In this document: in pieces, positions 37,828 to 47,074 of the stretch
Layout: every line of letters starts with the position of its first letter
How positions within the stretch are numbered: position 1 is the first letter of the stretch
Assembly (NCBI RefSeq): GCF_001667945.1
Contig: NZ_LZJK01000031.1
Coordinates: forward strand, 1-64,000
Length of the DNA stretch: 64,000 bases
Direction: 5' to 3'
DNA from: Mycolicibacter sinensis
Lineage (GTDB): Bacteria > Actinomycetota > Actinomycetes > Mycobacteriales > Mycobacteriaceae
The notes under the pieces: model-generated
Seen by the model: the letters and a program-made list of their open reading frames with translations, nothing else
The model's database searches: none
What the model was told of the DNA's origin: nothing
Translations under genes and position numbers: made by a program

Positions 37828-38874
37828 TCAGCTGATCCGACGGAGGTCCGGAGTCGCGCCGGCGCCGTCGGCCAACCGGGCCGCCTCGGCGAGCCGCTCA
37901 CCCAGCTGCAGCGGATAGACCTTCTCGCCGGCGGCGGCCAGCTCGGCGATCGCGGTGGCATCGCACCAGCGGTGGCCATGCAGGTAGCGCTGCTCCAGCC
38001 CGGTCCGACCGGTCCCGGACGGCTCGAACCGGCCAGTGCGGTAGGCGAAGAAGAACTCCTGGCTATCAAGCCGTTCGCCGTTGAACTCGAAGACGGCATC
38101 GCGGCGCCAGATCGGCCCGACCAGCTCGCCGGGGTCGACGTTGAGGCCGGTCTCCTCGGCCAGTTCCCGGGCCGCCGCCTCGGCCAGCGGCTCATCGGGG
38201 AGCACCTGCCCACCGACGGTGAACCACCAGCGCGGCGCCGGGTGCTCGGCGTCATCCGGCAGGGCCGGGTCGCGACCGCGCAGCAGCAGCACCGATCCCG
38301 TCTCGTCGAGCAGCACCACCCGCGCCGAGACGCGCGGAGCAAGCACGCCGTGATCGCCGTGTGCAACCATGCCCGCCCGTTCGAGGATCTCGAAATAGGT
38401 TGGCATCGGCGCGGTTCCGCCCAGATGTAACGCCCGTACCAACGGGCGCTCGCGCAGGGCGACCGTGTCACGGACCGCGTCGTTGTGGAATCGGCGGGCC
38501 AGCAGCACCCGGGCTTCGGCATCGGCCAATTCGGCGACCATCGCCGGCGGCAACGAGGCGGCGTCGACCATGGCCAGTTCGGCCGACAGTGCGTTCTCGG
38601 CCGTCTCACGCATGTCGCGGGACGCCCGCTCGGCGACATCGGCCAGCGCAGCCAGCCGCCGTCCGGCCACCGCGTCGCCGTAGGCCTCGATCGCGACGGC
38701 CCGGGCCACCACGGCACGCCGCGCCAGCGCTCCGTCCAGCGCCTGCCAGGACAGATCGCAGCGCACGTGCAGCCGGTTGAGCCGGTTGGCGGTCTGGTAT
38801 GCCCAGCCGACCGCGGCAGCCAGCACCGCCACGGTGACCAGCACCAGCACGGTGCCGGCGATCGTCGGGCCCAT
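37828..38874 (-). CDS. Membrane-anchored NUDIX hydrolase (Rv2609c-like)
   Basis: 348 aa. N-terminal membrane segment (about 5-26) and a helical LemA-like stretch to about 140, then a NUDIX domain with the box GGQVLPDEPLAEAAARELAEETG, i.e. G-x5-E-x7-RELxEExG, at about 233-256. Hydrolyses a nucleoside-diphosphate-linked compound of unknown identity. Downstream partner of pimA (1-bp overlap), the conserved order in mycobacteria, which suggests a link to PIM or nucleotide-sugar metabolism (inference). Confidence 0.93.
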   Translation of the reverse strand: MGPTIAGTVLVLVTVAVLAAAVGWAYQTANRLNRLHVRCDLSWQALDGALARRAVVARAVAIEAYGDAVAGRRLAALADVAERASRDMRETAENALSAELAMVDAASLPPAMVAELADAEARVLLARRFHNDAVRDTVALRERPLVRALHLGGTAPMPTYFEILERAGMVAHGDHGVLAPRVSARVVLLDETGSVLLLRGRDPALPDDAEHPAPRWWFTVGGQVLPDEPLAEAAARELAEETGLNVDPGELVGPIWRRDAVFEFNGERLDSQEFFFAYRTGRFEPSGTGRTGLEQRYLHGHRWCDATAIAELAAAGEKVYPLQLGERLAEAARLADGAGATPDLRRIS

Positions 38875-39998
38875 CAGTCGCCCACCGAGACCTTGCGGCC
38901 GACGCCGGCGACCGTCTCGTAGACCCGGATGATCTGGTCGGCCACCACCGACCAGTCGTAGCGGCGTACCGCCTCACGGCCGGCCGCCACATAGGACGCC
39001 CGCAGCGCCTCGTCGCCGAGCACCTCGATCAGGGCGGCGGCCAGGGCCGCGGGGTCATCGACCGGCACCAGCCGGCCGGCCTGCCCGTCGCGCAACACCC
39101 GGCGGAAGGCGTCCAGGTCGCTGGCCACCACCGCGGCGCCGGCCGCCATCGCCTCGGCAAGCACGATGCCGAAGCTCTCCCCGCCGGTGTTGGGCGCGCA
39201 GTAGACGTCGGCGCTGCGCAGCGCCGACGCCTTCTCGGCATCGTCGACTTGGCCCAGCAATCGCAGATGGCCGGCCAATGCGCCTGCGTTGCTGCGCAAT
39301 TCGGCTTCATCACCGCGGCCGACGATCAACACCTGCAGATCGGCGAACTTCTCGACCAGCGCCGGCAGCGCCCCCAGCAGCACCGCCATTCCCTTGCGGG
39401 GTTCGTCGTAACGGCCGAGAAACAACACCGTACGGCCGGCCCGCGGATAACCGGGCAACGGCGGCGCCGTGGCGAAGGCCGCCACATCGACCCCGTTGGG
39501 GATCTCGACTGCGTCGGATCCCAGCGCCTCCATCTGCCAGCGCCGGGCCAGGTCCGAGACGGCGATGCGGCCGATGATCTTTTCGTGCATCGGCCGCAGT
39601 AAGCCCTGGGCCACGCTCAGCGTCAGCGATTTGGTGGTCGACGTGTGGAAGGTGGCCACGATCGGGCCCTCGGCCACATTCAGCGCCAGCATCGACAGGC
39701 TGGGGGCGTTCGGCTCGTGCAGGTGCAGCACATCGAATTCACCGTGCAGGAGCCATTTCTTGACCTTGCGATGCGCGGCCGGGCTGAACTGCAGCCGGGC
39801 CACCGACCCGTTGTAGGGAATCGCGACGGCCTTGCCGGCGGAGACGACGTAGTCCGGCAGCGCCACATGCGGCGAGGCCGGCGCCAGCACACTGACCTCA
39901 TGCCCGCGGGCGCGCATCACCTCGGCCAGCTGCAGCACGTGAGCCTGCACCCCGCCGGGCACGTCGAACGAGTAGGGGCAGACCATGCCGATCCGCAT
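38874..39998 (-). CDS. pimA: Phosphatidyl-myo-inositol mannosyltransferase PimA
   Basis: 374 aa from ATG at 39996-39998 (MRIGMVCPYSFDVPGGVQAHVLQLAEVM), matching PimA at its start; the longer frame is rejected because the ATG overlaps the patA stop (ATGA). GT4 family: FLGRYDEPRKGMAVLL, and ADVYCAPNTGGESFGIVLAEAMAAG with the donor-binding Glu. Transfers the first mannose from GDP-mannose to phosphatidylinositol at the inner leaflet. Confidence 0.97.
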   Translation of the reverse strand: MRIGMVCPYSFDVPGGVQAHVLQLAEVMRARGHEVSVLAPASPHVALPDYVVSAGKAVAIPYNGSVARLQFSPAAHRKVKKWLLHGEFDVLHLHEPNAPSLSMLALNVAEGPIVATFHTSTTKSLTLSVAQGLLRPMHEKIIGRIAVSDLARRWQMEALGSDAVEIPNGVDVAAFATAPPLPGYPRAGRTVLFLGRYDEPRKGMAVLLGALPALVEKFADLQVLIVGRGDEAELRSNAGALAGHLRLLGQVDDAEKASALRSADVYCAPNTGGESFGIVLAEAMAAGAAVVASDLDAFRRVLRDGQAGRLVPVDDPAALAAALIEVLGDEALRASYVAAGREAVRRYDWSVVADQIIRVYETVAGVGRKVSVGD

Positions 39999-40942
39999 CA
40001 GCGCTCCCCCAGGCGCGCCCGTCGAGATTCGGGGAGATCGGCCACCCACTGCGGCTGCATCATGTGCCAGTCCTCCGGGTAGGCGGCGATGCCCTCGGCG
40101 AACCTGTCGGCCAGCGCCTGGGTGATCACACCGACCTCACCGCTGGAGCAGTCCAGCCGCGGATAGATCCGGATACCCCAGCCGGCGCCGTCGAACCAGC
40201 AGTGCACCGGCAGCAGCGCCGCACCCGTTTCGATCGCGAGTTTGGCCGAGCCGGCCGGCATCCGGGTGGACTCCCCGAAGAAGTCGACCGCCACCCCGTT
40301 TCGGGTCAGGTCCCGATCGGCCATCAAGCAGACCAGCCCGTTGACGGCCAGTCGCTCGGCCAGCACATCGAACGGGGGGCGTTCCCCGCCGGACAACGGC
40401 AGCACTTCGAAGCCCAGAGATTCCCGGAAGTCGACGAAGCGCCGGTACAGCGACTCGGGTTTGAGCCGCTCGGCGACGGTGGTGAACCCGCCGTGGGTCT
40501 GCGCCAGCCACACCCCGGCCATATCCCAGTTGCCGCTGTGCGGCAACGCCAGCACCGCGCCCCGGCCGGCCCCCAAGGCGGCCTCCAGGTACTCCTGGCC
40601 CAGCACCGAATCGTGCAGCCGGCCGGCCAATTCGGCGTGGTCCATGGTGGGCAGCCGGAACGCCTCGCGCCAGTAGCGGGCATACGACGCCAGCGAAGCC
40701 CGGATCAGCGCCGACGGCACCTGCGCCGGGTCCACCCCCAGCACGCGGGCCAGGTTCTTGCGCAGCTGCTCGGGTCCCCCGCCCCGGGATGCGTACCAGG
40801 CCCCGGCGTCGAAGGCGTTGCGGGCGACGAACTCCGGCAGGGCGCGCACCAGCATCCAGCCCGCCGCGAACCCGGCGTCGGTGGCCCAGGCATCCAGCTG
40901 GCTGAGTCCGGGTACTCGCAGACCGCTCGGCAAGATGGTCAC
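39998..40942 (-). CDS. patA: PIM acyltransferase PatA (LPLAT family)
   Basis: 314 aa from GTG at 40940-40942 overlapping the pgsA stop by 4 bp. The HX4D catalytic motif is HSGNWD (about residues 125-130), followed by LADRDLTRNGVAVDFFGE, as in HtrB/LpxL-like and PatA proteins. Acylates the mannose of PIM1/PIM2 using palmitoyl-CoA. Its stop overlaps pimA. Confidence 0.94.
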   Translation of the reverse strand: MTILPSGLRVPGLSQLDAWATDAGFAAGWMLVRALPEFVARNAFDAGAWYASRGGGPEQLRKNLARVLGVDPAQVPSALIRASLASYARYWREAFRLPTMDHAELAGRLHDSVLGQEYLEAALGAGRGAVLALPHSGNWDMAGVWLAQTHGGFTTVAERLKPESLYRRFVDFRESLGFEVLPLSGGERPPFDVLAERLAVNGLVCLMADRDLTRNGVAVDFFGESTRMPAGSAKLAIETGAALLPVHCWFDGAGWGIRIYPRLDCSSGEVGVITQALADRFAEGIAAYPEDWHMMQPQWVADLPESRRARLGER

Positions 40943-41601
40943 GGTCCGGCCGTTCCCTCGCCGTCGGCGTCCCGCAACGGTTCCACCGCTCCCGGGGAGA
41001 TCCGCACGGTGTGCAGACGCTGGGCGCAGGTGATCAGGCTGGCCACCGCCAGCAGCCACATCGCCAGGTGCAGCGCCCACGGCAGCGGATAGATCGGCAG
41101 ATCCGACAGGCCGGCGCCCACCAGCACGATGATCAGCCGTTCCGGACGTTCGATGTAGCCGCCGTCGCCGCGCAGGCCGCTGGCTTCGGCGCGGGCCTTG
41201 ATGTAGGAGATCACCTGCGACGTCACCAGGCAGATCAACGTCGCGACCACCAGCGGGGCGCTGTGCAGGCCGAACGCCGCCCACCAGGCCAGCCCGCAGA
41301 ACACCGCTCCGTCGCTGATCCGGTCGCAGGTTGCGTCCAGTACCGCACCGAAGGCGCTGCCGCCGCCGCTTTCTCGCGCCATCGCCCCGTCGAGCATGTC
41401 GAAGTGCACGAAGAACCAGACCACCAGGGTGCCGGCGAACAGCTGACCGGTCGGGAACAGGGTCAGCGCCGCCAGCACCGCACCGGCGGTGCCCAGGATG
41501 GTGACGATGTCGGCGGTGAGGCCGGCCCGCAGGAAGGCCCGCGCCACCGGCGTGGTGACGCGCGCGAACGCCGCCCGGGACAGGAAAGGCAGCCTGCTCA
41601 T
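40939..41601 (-). CDS. pgsA: Phosphatidylinositol phosphate synthase
   Basis: 220 aa from ATG at 41599-41601 ([15 protein letters not shown]); this ATG overlaps the HIT stop. CDP-alcohol phosphotransferase motif D-x2-DG-x2-AR-x8-G-x3-D-x3-D is intact in DMLDGAMARESGGGSAFGAV plus LDATCD. Multi-pass membrane enzyme. Joins CDP-diacylglycerol to inositol phosphate, giving the lipid that PimA and PatA modify. Confidence 0.96.
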   Translation of the reverse strand: MSRLPFLSRAAFARVTTPVARAFLRAGLTADIVTILGTAGAVLAALTLFPTGQLFAGTLVVWFFVHFDMLDGAMARESGGGSAFGAVLDATCDRISDGAVFCGLAWWAAFGLHSAPLVVATLICLVTSQVISYIKARAEASGLRGDGGYIERPERLIIVLVGAGLSDLPIYPLPWALHLAMWLLAVASLITCAQRLHTVRISPGAVEPLRDADGEGTAGP

Positions 41602-42170
41602 TGCTGTCTGGTCCACTCGTCGGCGAGCAGCCGGCGAGTGTCGCGCAGCAACTGCGGGATCACTTTGGAGCCGCCGACGATGGTGATGAAGTTCGCGTCA
41701 CCGCCCCAGCGCGGCACGACGTGCACGTGCAGATGCTCGGCGAGCGACCCGCCGGCCGACTCGCCCAGGTTCAGGCCGACGTTGAACCCGTGCGGGCGCG
41801 ACACCGCCTTGATGACCCGAATGGACTTCTGGATGAAGGCCATCAACTCGACGCCCTCGGATTCGGTGAGGTCCTCGAACTCCGAGAACCGCCGGTAGGG
41901 CACCACCATCAGGTGGCCCGGGTTGTAGGGGTAGAGGTTGAGCACCGCGTAGACGAATTCCCCGCGCGCCACCACCAGCCCGTCCTCGTCGGACAGCGTG
42001 GGGATGTCGGTGAACGGCTGGGTGGACCGCGCCGACCCCGACGCCGCCCGCTTGAGCGGCGCCTCGGCCAGATAGGTCATCCGATAGGGCGTCCACAGTC
42101 GTTCGAGCCGGTCGGGTTCGCCGACTCCGGTATCGACGATCCCCTGCTCGCCGTCCTCGTCGCCGGTCAC
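41598..42170 (-). CDS. HIT family hydrolase/phosphorylase (Rv2613c-like)
   Basis: 190 aa. Histidine triad [10 protein letters not shown] at about 140-150. Members of this mycobacterial branch are diadenosine tetraphosphate phosphorylases (family knowledge for Rv2613c). It sits in a chain of overlapping genes: its start lies 4 bp inside the thrS end and its stop overlaps pgsA. Ap4A is a by-product of aminoacyl-tRNA synthetases, so coupling to thrS makes sense (inference). Confidence 0.93.
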   Translation of the reverse strand: MTGDEDGEQGIVDTGVGEPDRLERLWTPYRMTYLAEAPLKRAASGSARSTQPFTDIPTLSDEDGLVVARGEFVYAVLNLYPYNPGHLMVVPYRRFSEFEDLTESEGVELMAFIQKSIRVIKAVSRPHGFNVGLNLGESAGGSLAEHLHVHVVPRWGGDANFITIVGGSKVIPQLLRDTRRLLADEWTRQQ

Positions 42171-44221
42171 TTCGCGCCGCCCACCTTCAGCGTGTCGGCG
42201 GTCGGTGCGGTGTTGTCGCGGGCGGCGATCCAGCCGGCGATCGCCGCGACCGCTTCGTCGCGCGGCACGCCGTTGATCTGGGTGCGGTCGGCAAACCGGA
42301 AGCTGACGGCGCCGGCCTCGACGTCGCGGTCGCCGGCCAGCAGCATGAACGGCACGTGGGCGTTGGTGTGGTTGACGATCTTCTTGGGCATCCGGTCGTC
42401 ACTGGCGTCCACCTCGACCCGCACGCCGTGGCTGCGCAGTTGCGCGGCAACGTCTTCCAAGTAGGGCACGTGTTGGTCGGCGACCGGGATGCCGACCACC
42501 TGCACCGGCGCGAGCCAGGCCGGGAACGCCCCGGCGTAGTGCTCGGTCAACACCCCGAAGAAGCGTTCGATCGAGCCGAACAAGGCCCGGTGGATGAGCA
42601 CCGGGCGCTGCCGGGTGCCGTCGGCCGCGGTGTATTCCAGCTCGAAGCGGTCGGGCATGTTGAAGTCGAGCTGAATGGTCGACATCTGCCAGCTGCGGCC
42701 CAGCGCGTCTTTGACCTGCACCGAGATCTTCGGCCCGTAGAACGCCGCACCGCCCGGGTCGGGCACCAGGGTCAGCCCGGACGCCTCGGCAACCTCGCGC
42801 AGCGTCTCGGTGGCCTCCTCCCACACCTCGTCGGAGCCGACGTATTTCTCCGGGTCCTTGGTGGACAGTTCCAGGTAGTAGTCGTCCAGCCCGTAGTCGG
42901 CGAGCAGGTCGAGCACGAAGCGCAGCAACGAGGCCAGCTCGTCGCGCATGGTTTCCCGGGTGCAGTAGATGTGCGCGTCGTCCTGGGTCATGCCGCGAAC
43001 CCGGGTCAGGCCGTGCACCACGCCGGAGCGTTCGTAGCGATACACGCTGCCGAATTCGAAGAGCCGCAACGGAAGTTCACGGTAGGAACGCCCCCGCGAG
43101 CGGAAGATCAGGTGGTGCATGGGGCAGTTCATCGGCTTGAGGTAGTAGTCCTGGCCGGGTTTGCGCACGGTGCCGTCCTCGGCGAACTCCGCATCGATGT
43201 GCATCGGCGGGTACATGCCGTCGGAATACCACTGCAGGTGACCGGAGGTTTCGTACAGCGCCGACTTGGTGATGTGCGGGGTGTTGACGAACTGGTAGCC
43301 GGCCTCGATGTGCTTGCGCCGCGAGTAGTCCTCGAGCTCCCGGCGGATGATCCCGCCCTTGGGGTGGAAAACGGGCAGGCCCGAACCGATTTCGTCGGGG
43401 AAGCTGAACAGGTCCAGTTCCACGCCCAGCTTGCGGTGGTCGCGGCGCTGAGCTTCCTCGATCAGTTCGAGGTGGCGGTCCAGCGCCTCCTGAGACTCCC
43501 ACGCGGTGCCGTAGACGCGTTGCAGGCTGGCGTTGTTCTGGTCGCCACGCCAGTAGGCCGCCGAAGAGCGGGTGAGTTTGAACGCCGGGATGAACCGGGT
43601 GGTCGGGATGTGCGGGCCGCGACACAGATCACCCCAAACCCGTTCCCGGGTACGGGGATTGAGGTTGTCGTAAGCGGTGAGCTCGTCGCCGCCGACCTCC
43701 ATGATGTCGCTGTCGCCCGACTTGTCGTCGACGAGTTCCAGCTTGTAGGGCTCGCCGGCCAGTTCGGCGCGGGCGGCCTCTTTGGACTCATAAACCCGCC
43801 GGGAAAACAGCTGGCCGTCTTTGATGATGGCCTTCATCCGCTTCTCGAGCTTCTCCAGGTCCTCCGGGGTGAAGGCCTCGGGTACGTCGAAGTCGTAGTA
43901 GAACCCGTCGGTGATCGGCGGGCCGATGCCGAGCTTGGCGGCCGGGAACAGGTCCTGCACCGCCTGGGCCAGCACGTGCGCACACGAGTGGCGGATGACG
44001 CTGCGGCCTTCCTCGGTGTCGGCCGGCACCGGGGTCGCTTCGGTGTCGGTGTCGGGAATCCAGCTCAGGTCCCGCAGCTTGCCCTGCGCGTCGCGCACCA
44101 CCACGATGGCGTTCGGCGCCCCGCGGCTGGGCAGGCCCGCCGCGCGCACCGCGTCGGCCGCGGTCGTCCCGGCAGCCACCCGAATCGGGTTTGCCGGGAC
44201 GGGGATGGCGGGCACGCTCAT
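42167..44221 (-). CDS. thrS: Threonyl-tRNA synthetase
   Basis: 684 aa from ATG at 44219-44221 ([18 protein letters not shown]). N-terminal TGS domain (to about 65), editing domain with [15 protein letters not shown], class II core with [26 protein letters not shown], and a C-terminal anticodon-binding domain (from about 570). The frame is open upstream to 44311 but without a ribosome site. Head of the thrS-HIT-pgsA-patA-pimA-NUDIX run. Confidence 0.97.
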   Translation of the reverse strand: MSVPAIPVPANPIRVAAGTTAADAVRAAGLPSRGAPNAIVVVRDAQGKLRDLSWIPDTDTEATPVPADTEEGRSVIRHSCAHVLAQAVQDLFPAAKLGIGPPITDGFYYDFDVPEAFTPEDLEKLEKRMKAIIKDGQLFSRRVYESKEAARAELAGEPYKLELVDDKSGDSDIMEVGGDELTAYDNLNPRTRERVWGDLCRGPHIPTTRFIPAFKLTRSSAAYWRGDQNNASLQRVYGTAWESQEALDRHLELIEEAQRRDHRKLGVELDLFSFPDEIGSGLPVFHPKGGIIRRELEDYSRRKHIEAGYQFVNTPHITKSALYETSGHLQWYSDGMYPPMHIDAEFAEDGTVRKPGQDYYLKPMNCPMHHLIFRSRGRSYRELPLRLFEFGSVYRYERSGVVHGLTRVRGMTQDDAHIYCTRETMRDELASLLRFVLDLLADYGLDDYYLELSTKDPEKYVGSDEVWEEATETLREVAEASGLTLVPDPGGAAFYGPKISVQVKDALGRSWQMSTIQLDFNMPDRFELEYTAADGTRQRPVLIHRALFGSIERFFGVLTEHYAGAFPAWLAPVQVVGIPVADQHVPYLEDVAAQLRSHGVRVEVDASDDRMPKKIVNHTNAHVPFMLLAGDRDVEAGAVSFRFADRTQINGVPRDEAVAAIAGWIAARDNTAPTADTLKVGGAK

Positions 44222-44336
44222 GGGCTGGTCTCCAGTGGGGCTGTCGGACGATCGAACGGGTCGCGACCATGCTATCGGGGCGGGCATCGCTGATCGCCCC
44301 AGGTCGAGCAAAGGTCACCGGCCGCGACGATGACCG

Positions 44337-44605
44337 CTACGGTTCAACCAGGTTGATCCGCGCGATCGCCGCCGGGTAGTTCTTGTCGAAGTCCACCCGG
44401 TGTTCCCGGATCTGGGCCGAGTCGATGACGTAGGCGACGTTCACCCACAGATCGCGCATCGTCGGGCGCATCTGCGTTCCAGGCAGTAGTCGGACCGATC
44501 GTCACCGGGCAGGAACCGGATCAGCTCGCCCGCCAACGGGAGCCGCGCGGCGAAGTGCTCCGGCCCGGTGTCCATCTCGTCGAAGACGATCCGTTGCGAG
44601 CTCAT
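44337..44605 (-). pseudogene. Hypothetical gene disrupted by a frameshift
   Basis: The ATG at 44603-44605 overlaps the stop of the upstream thioesterase gene (ATGA) and reads MSSQRIVFDEMDTGPEHFAARL up to a stop at 44441. Another frame, offset by two bases, continues with MRPTMRDLWVNVAYVIDSAQ and ends at TAG 44337-44339. The second part reads like genuine protein (residues ending ARINLVEP). One indel, somewhere around 44470-44530, would join them into about 88 residues. It could also be two tiny genes or a sequencing error. Family unknown. Confidence 0.5.
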
Positions 44606-45225
44606 GGCTGGCCGGGTTTGAGCACCACGAACAACGCCTCGCCGTCGGCCAGCAACGTGTCGCCGTCGCACAAGGTGGTCTCGACGAAGATCTTGCGGCC
44701 CTCGGTCCGGCTGACCCACGCCTCGACCTGCAGCTCTTTGTCGATCGGGACGATGCGGCGGTAGTTGACGTGCAGGTAGGCGGTGCGTTGGTAAGGCCCG
44801 CCGGTCAGCAGCCATGACGCGGTGCCCAGCACCGAGTCGAACAGCAGCCCGATGGCACCGCCGTGCGCAGCACCGTTGCGCCCCAAGTGGAACCGCCGGA
44901 ACCGGGCCCAGCCACGCAGCCGGCCGTCGTCGCCCTTCTTCAGCTTCATCGGTACCGGAAGCAGGTTGCCACGCATGGGCAGATCCAACCGGCGACCCGA
45001 CGGCGACGACCACTCGTCGCTGCCGAACGGCGCCAACAGGTCGCAGACTTCCTGCAGCGCGTCGGCGGCTTTGGTGATCACCTCGTCGGGGGCGTCGACG
45101 GCGCGGGCCTGGTCTTGCAGGGTACGCATGGTCTCCAGGAACCGGCCGTAGTCCGGCCCGCCCTTCTGGGTCGGCTCGGGCGGGTTGAAACCGCCGCCGG
45201 CATGGGTCGCGTGCACCCGTCCCAT
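44602..45225 (-). CDS. PaaI/THEM4-like hotdog thioesterase
   Basis: 207 aa. The hotdog core is in the C-terminal two thirds: GRNGAAHGGAIGLLFDSVLG (about 116-135) has the HGG loop and Asp. The N-terminal 60 residues are helical. Resembles long PaaI-like acyl-CoA thioesterases of mycobacteria. ATG at 45223-45225. Followed by the frameshifted gene with an ATGA overlap. Substrate unknown. Confidence 0.87.
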   Translation of the reverse strand: MGRVHATHAGGGFNPPEPTQKGGPDYGRFLETMRTLQDQARAVDAPDEVITKAADALQEVCDLLAPFGSDEWSSPSGRRLDLPMRGNLLPVPMKLKKGDDGRLRGWARFRRFHLGRNGAAHGGAIGLLFDSVLGTASWLLTGGPYQRTAYLHVNYRRIVPIDKELQVEAWVSRTEGRKIFVETTLCDGDTLLADGEALFVVLKPGQP

Positions 45226-45230
45226 TTAAC

Positions 45231-45291
45231 GTTGACTCTGCGTCCAGGGCGCATGCTGCCCGCACTTTGGCGCCCTGGACGCAGAGTCAAC
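45231..45291. repeat. Perfect 22-bp inverted repeat between divergent genes
   Basis: Left arm 45231-45252 (starts GTTGACTCTGCG) and right arm 45270-45291 are exact reverse complements, with a 17-bp spacer. It lies 6 bp upstream of the thioesterase start and 20 bp upstream of the DUF1990 start, so it is not an ordinary terminator. It could be a large operator, a mobile palindromic repeat or a cruciform. No second copy was noticed in the window. Confidence 0.75.
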
Positions 45292-45310
45292 CGCCTGGGA
45301 GGGTGGGCCG

Positions 45311-45808
45311 GTGGATGTGAGCAAGCTGCGTGACCTACCGCTGACCTACGCCGAGGTGGGCGCCACCGCGGGAGCACTGCCGCAGGGATATCAGCACCTG
45401 GAGCACACCGCCCCGATCGGCCGCGGCCGGCAGCGCTTCGAGGAGGCCGGCGCGGCGGTGCTGCGCTGGGGCATGCAACGCGGGGCCGGCCTGGGTGTGC
45501 GGGCGGACAGCGACGTCGCCGCGGTGGGCACCACCGTGGTGGTGCGGATGGGGTTTCTGTCCGCGCCATGCCGGGTCGTCTACGTCATCGACGAGCCCGA
45601 CCGGCGCGGCTTCGCCTACGGCACGCTGCCGGGACATCCCGAATCCGGCGAGGAGTTCTTCGCGGTGCGCTACGACCCGGCCGAGGACACCGTCTACGCG
45701 CAGGTACGGGCGTTTTCCCGGCCCGCCAAGTGGTGGATCAAAGCGGGCGGGCCGGTGGTGTCGGTGGCGCAGCGCCTCATCGCCAGGCGCTACCTGCGAG
45801 CGGTGTGA
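45311..45808 (+). CDS. DUF1990 family protein
   Basis: 165 aa, GTG start. Sequence GTTVVVRMGFLSAPCRVVYV, FAYGTLPGHPESGEEFFAVRYD and SRPAKWWIKAGGPVVSVAQRL are characteristic of DUF1990, a StAR/START-like fold family of unknown function. It is divergent from the thioesterase across the 22-bp inverted repeat and converges with the DoxX gene. Confidence 0.85.
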   Translation: MDVSKLRDLPLTYAEVGATAGALPQGYQHLEHTAPIGRGRQRFEEAGAAVLRWGMQRGAGLGVRADSDVAAVGTTVVVRMGFLSAPCRVVYVIDEPDRRGFAYGTLPGHPESGEEFFAVRYDPAEDTVYAQVRAFSRPAKWWIKAGGPVVSVAQRLIARRYLRAV

Positions 45809-45818
45809 GCAGGCGCCG

Positions 45819-46274
45819 TCACGTCAGCTGGCGGATGTGCACGGCCTGAGCCAGGCGGGCCAGCACCACTGCGGAGACCAGCAGACCGAAGTCGCGCAGC
45901 GCGACGTCGTAATAGCCGGACAAGGTGAGCAGGTCGACGATGATGCCGGCCAGCCAGGCCGCCACCACCCAGGCGCCGATCCGCGGCGCGACGGCGACCA
46001 GGACACCGGCGACGATCTCGATGGCACCGATCAGGTACATCGCCTGGTCGCCGTTGCCGGGCAGGATGTCGTTGATCCAGGCCGCCAGGTACTTGTCCCA
46101 GTGACTCGGGCCCGCGCCGCCGGGGACGTGCGGCAGCAGGTTGAAGAATTTGTCCAGACCGAACAGGATCGGAGCGACCGTGAACAAGGTCCGCAGCACG
46201 AAGAACGCCTCGAACAACGGATCCTTCAACCGCTCTGAAACGGCAGGTGAACTCGCATGACCGGTGGCACTCAT
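45819..46274 (-). CDS. DoxX-like membrane protein
   Basis: 151 aa with four predicted membrane helices (about 25-45, 75-95, 97-115, 122-142). DoxX pattern in LRTLFTVAPILFGLDKF and AIEIVAGVLVAVAPRIGAW. DoxX proteins are linked to thiol stress systems in mycobacteria, but small stand-alone members are uncharacterised. Divergent from an HTH regulator; the gap holds a clear palindrome. Confidence 0.85.
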   Translation of the reverse strand: MSATGHASSPAVSERLKDPLFEAFFVLRTLFTVAPILFGLDKFFNLLPHVPGGAGPSHWDKYLAAWINDILPGNGDQAMYLIGAIEIVAGVLVAVAPRIGAWVVAAWLAGIIVDLLTLSGYYDVALRDFGLLVSAVVLARLAQAVHIRQLT

Positions 46275-46287
46275 GACGCCCTCCTCA

Positions 46288-46335
46288 GTTCTAACGGCGT
46301 ATATTTCGTACGTTAGAACGGACTAGAATCTAACG
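46288..46335. promoter_or_regulatory. Operator candidate between doxX-like and HTH genes
   Basis: GTTCTAACG (46288-46296) and CGTTAGAAC (46311-46319) are perfect 9-bp inverted arms, 14 bp apart. A third half-site TCTAACG lies at 46329-46335. It sits in the divergent promoter region next to the HTH gene it probably serves. Confidence 0.65.
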
Positions 46336-46369
46336 TCAAGAGTTTCATCCGATAGAAGTTCGGCGAACC

Positions 46370-47074
46370 ATGGCCAACCGCGACCGCGACGTGACGGGAA
46401 TCGGCGCACTCGCCGATCCGGTCCGCCGCACGTTGTACCGATTCGTCGCCGCCCAGCCCGCCCCGGTCAGCCGCGACGAGGCGGCGGCCGCGACCGGTAT
46501 CGCCCGCCACCAGGCCAAGTTCCATCTGGACCGGCTGGAGGCCGACGGCCTGTTGCAGAGCGACTATGCGCGGCTGACCGGCCGCTCCGGTCCCGGCGCG
46601 GGCCGCCCCTCCAAGCGCTACCGCCGCTCACCGGAACAGATCGCGGTCAGCTTGCCGCCGCGGGAGTACGAGCTGGCGGGCCGGTTGATGGCCGATGCGA
46701 TCGCCGAATCCGCCCGCACCGGCAGGCCGGCGATCGAGGTGCTGTGCACCCTGGCCCGCGACTACGGGCGTGAACTCGGCGACACGGCGACCGCGGGGCG
46801 GGCACCGAGCAATGCGCCGGCCGCACTGGAACTGGCCGTCGACGTGCTCGGCGAACACGGCTATGAACCGCGCGCGGATGACGGCGAGATCTTCTTGGCC
46901 AACTGTCCCTTCCACACGCTGGCCCAGGCCCAGACGGAGCTGGCCTGCACGATGAACCTGGCGTTGATCGGCGGCGTCAGCGATGCGCTGGCACCGCACT
47001 GCCCGCAGACCCGGCTCTGCCCAGACCCGTCCCGGTGCTGCGTCGTGCTGAGCGCCGCCGCGGATGCGGGCTAG
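46370..47074 (+). CDS. HTH transcriptional regulator with Cys-containing C-terminal domain (SufR/ArsR-like)
   Basis: 234 aa. The winged HTH (about 10-75) reads DPVRRTLYRFVAAQPAPVSRDEAAAATGIARHQAKFHLDRL. The C-terminal half has NCPFHTLAQ, a Cys in ELACTMNLAL, and HCPQTRLCPDPSRCC. This Cys arrangement recalls SufR-type Fe-S sensors and related regulators with CPFH motifs. A metal, Fe-S or thiol signal is therefore likely (inference). Probably controls the divergent DoxX gene. The stop overlaps the nitronate monooxygenase stop by 4 bp. Confidence 0.85.
   Translation: MANRDRDVTGIGALADPVRRTLYRFVAAQPAPVSRDEAAAATGIARHQAKFHLDRLEADGLLQSDYARLTGRSGPGAGRPSKRYRRSPEQIAVSLPPREYELAGRLMADAIAESARTGRPAIEVLCTLARDYGRELGDTATAGRAPSNAPAALELAVDVLGEHGYEPRADDGEIFLANCPFHTLAQAQTELACTMNLALIGGVSDALAPHCPQTRLCPDPSRCCVVLSAAADAG

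Noticed and set aside
42356-44293. 645-aa plus-strand ORF
   Set aside because: Antisense to thrS.
44222-44336. T-box leader of thrS
   Set aside because: No specifier or T-box sequence was seen; actinobacterial T-boxes are mostly on ileS.
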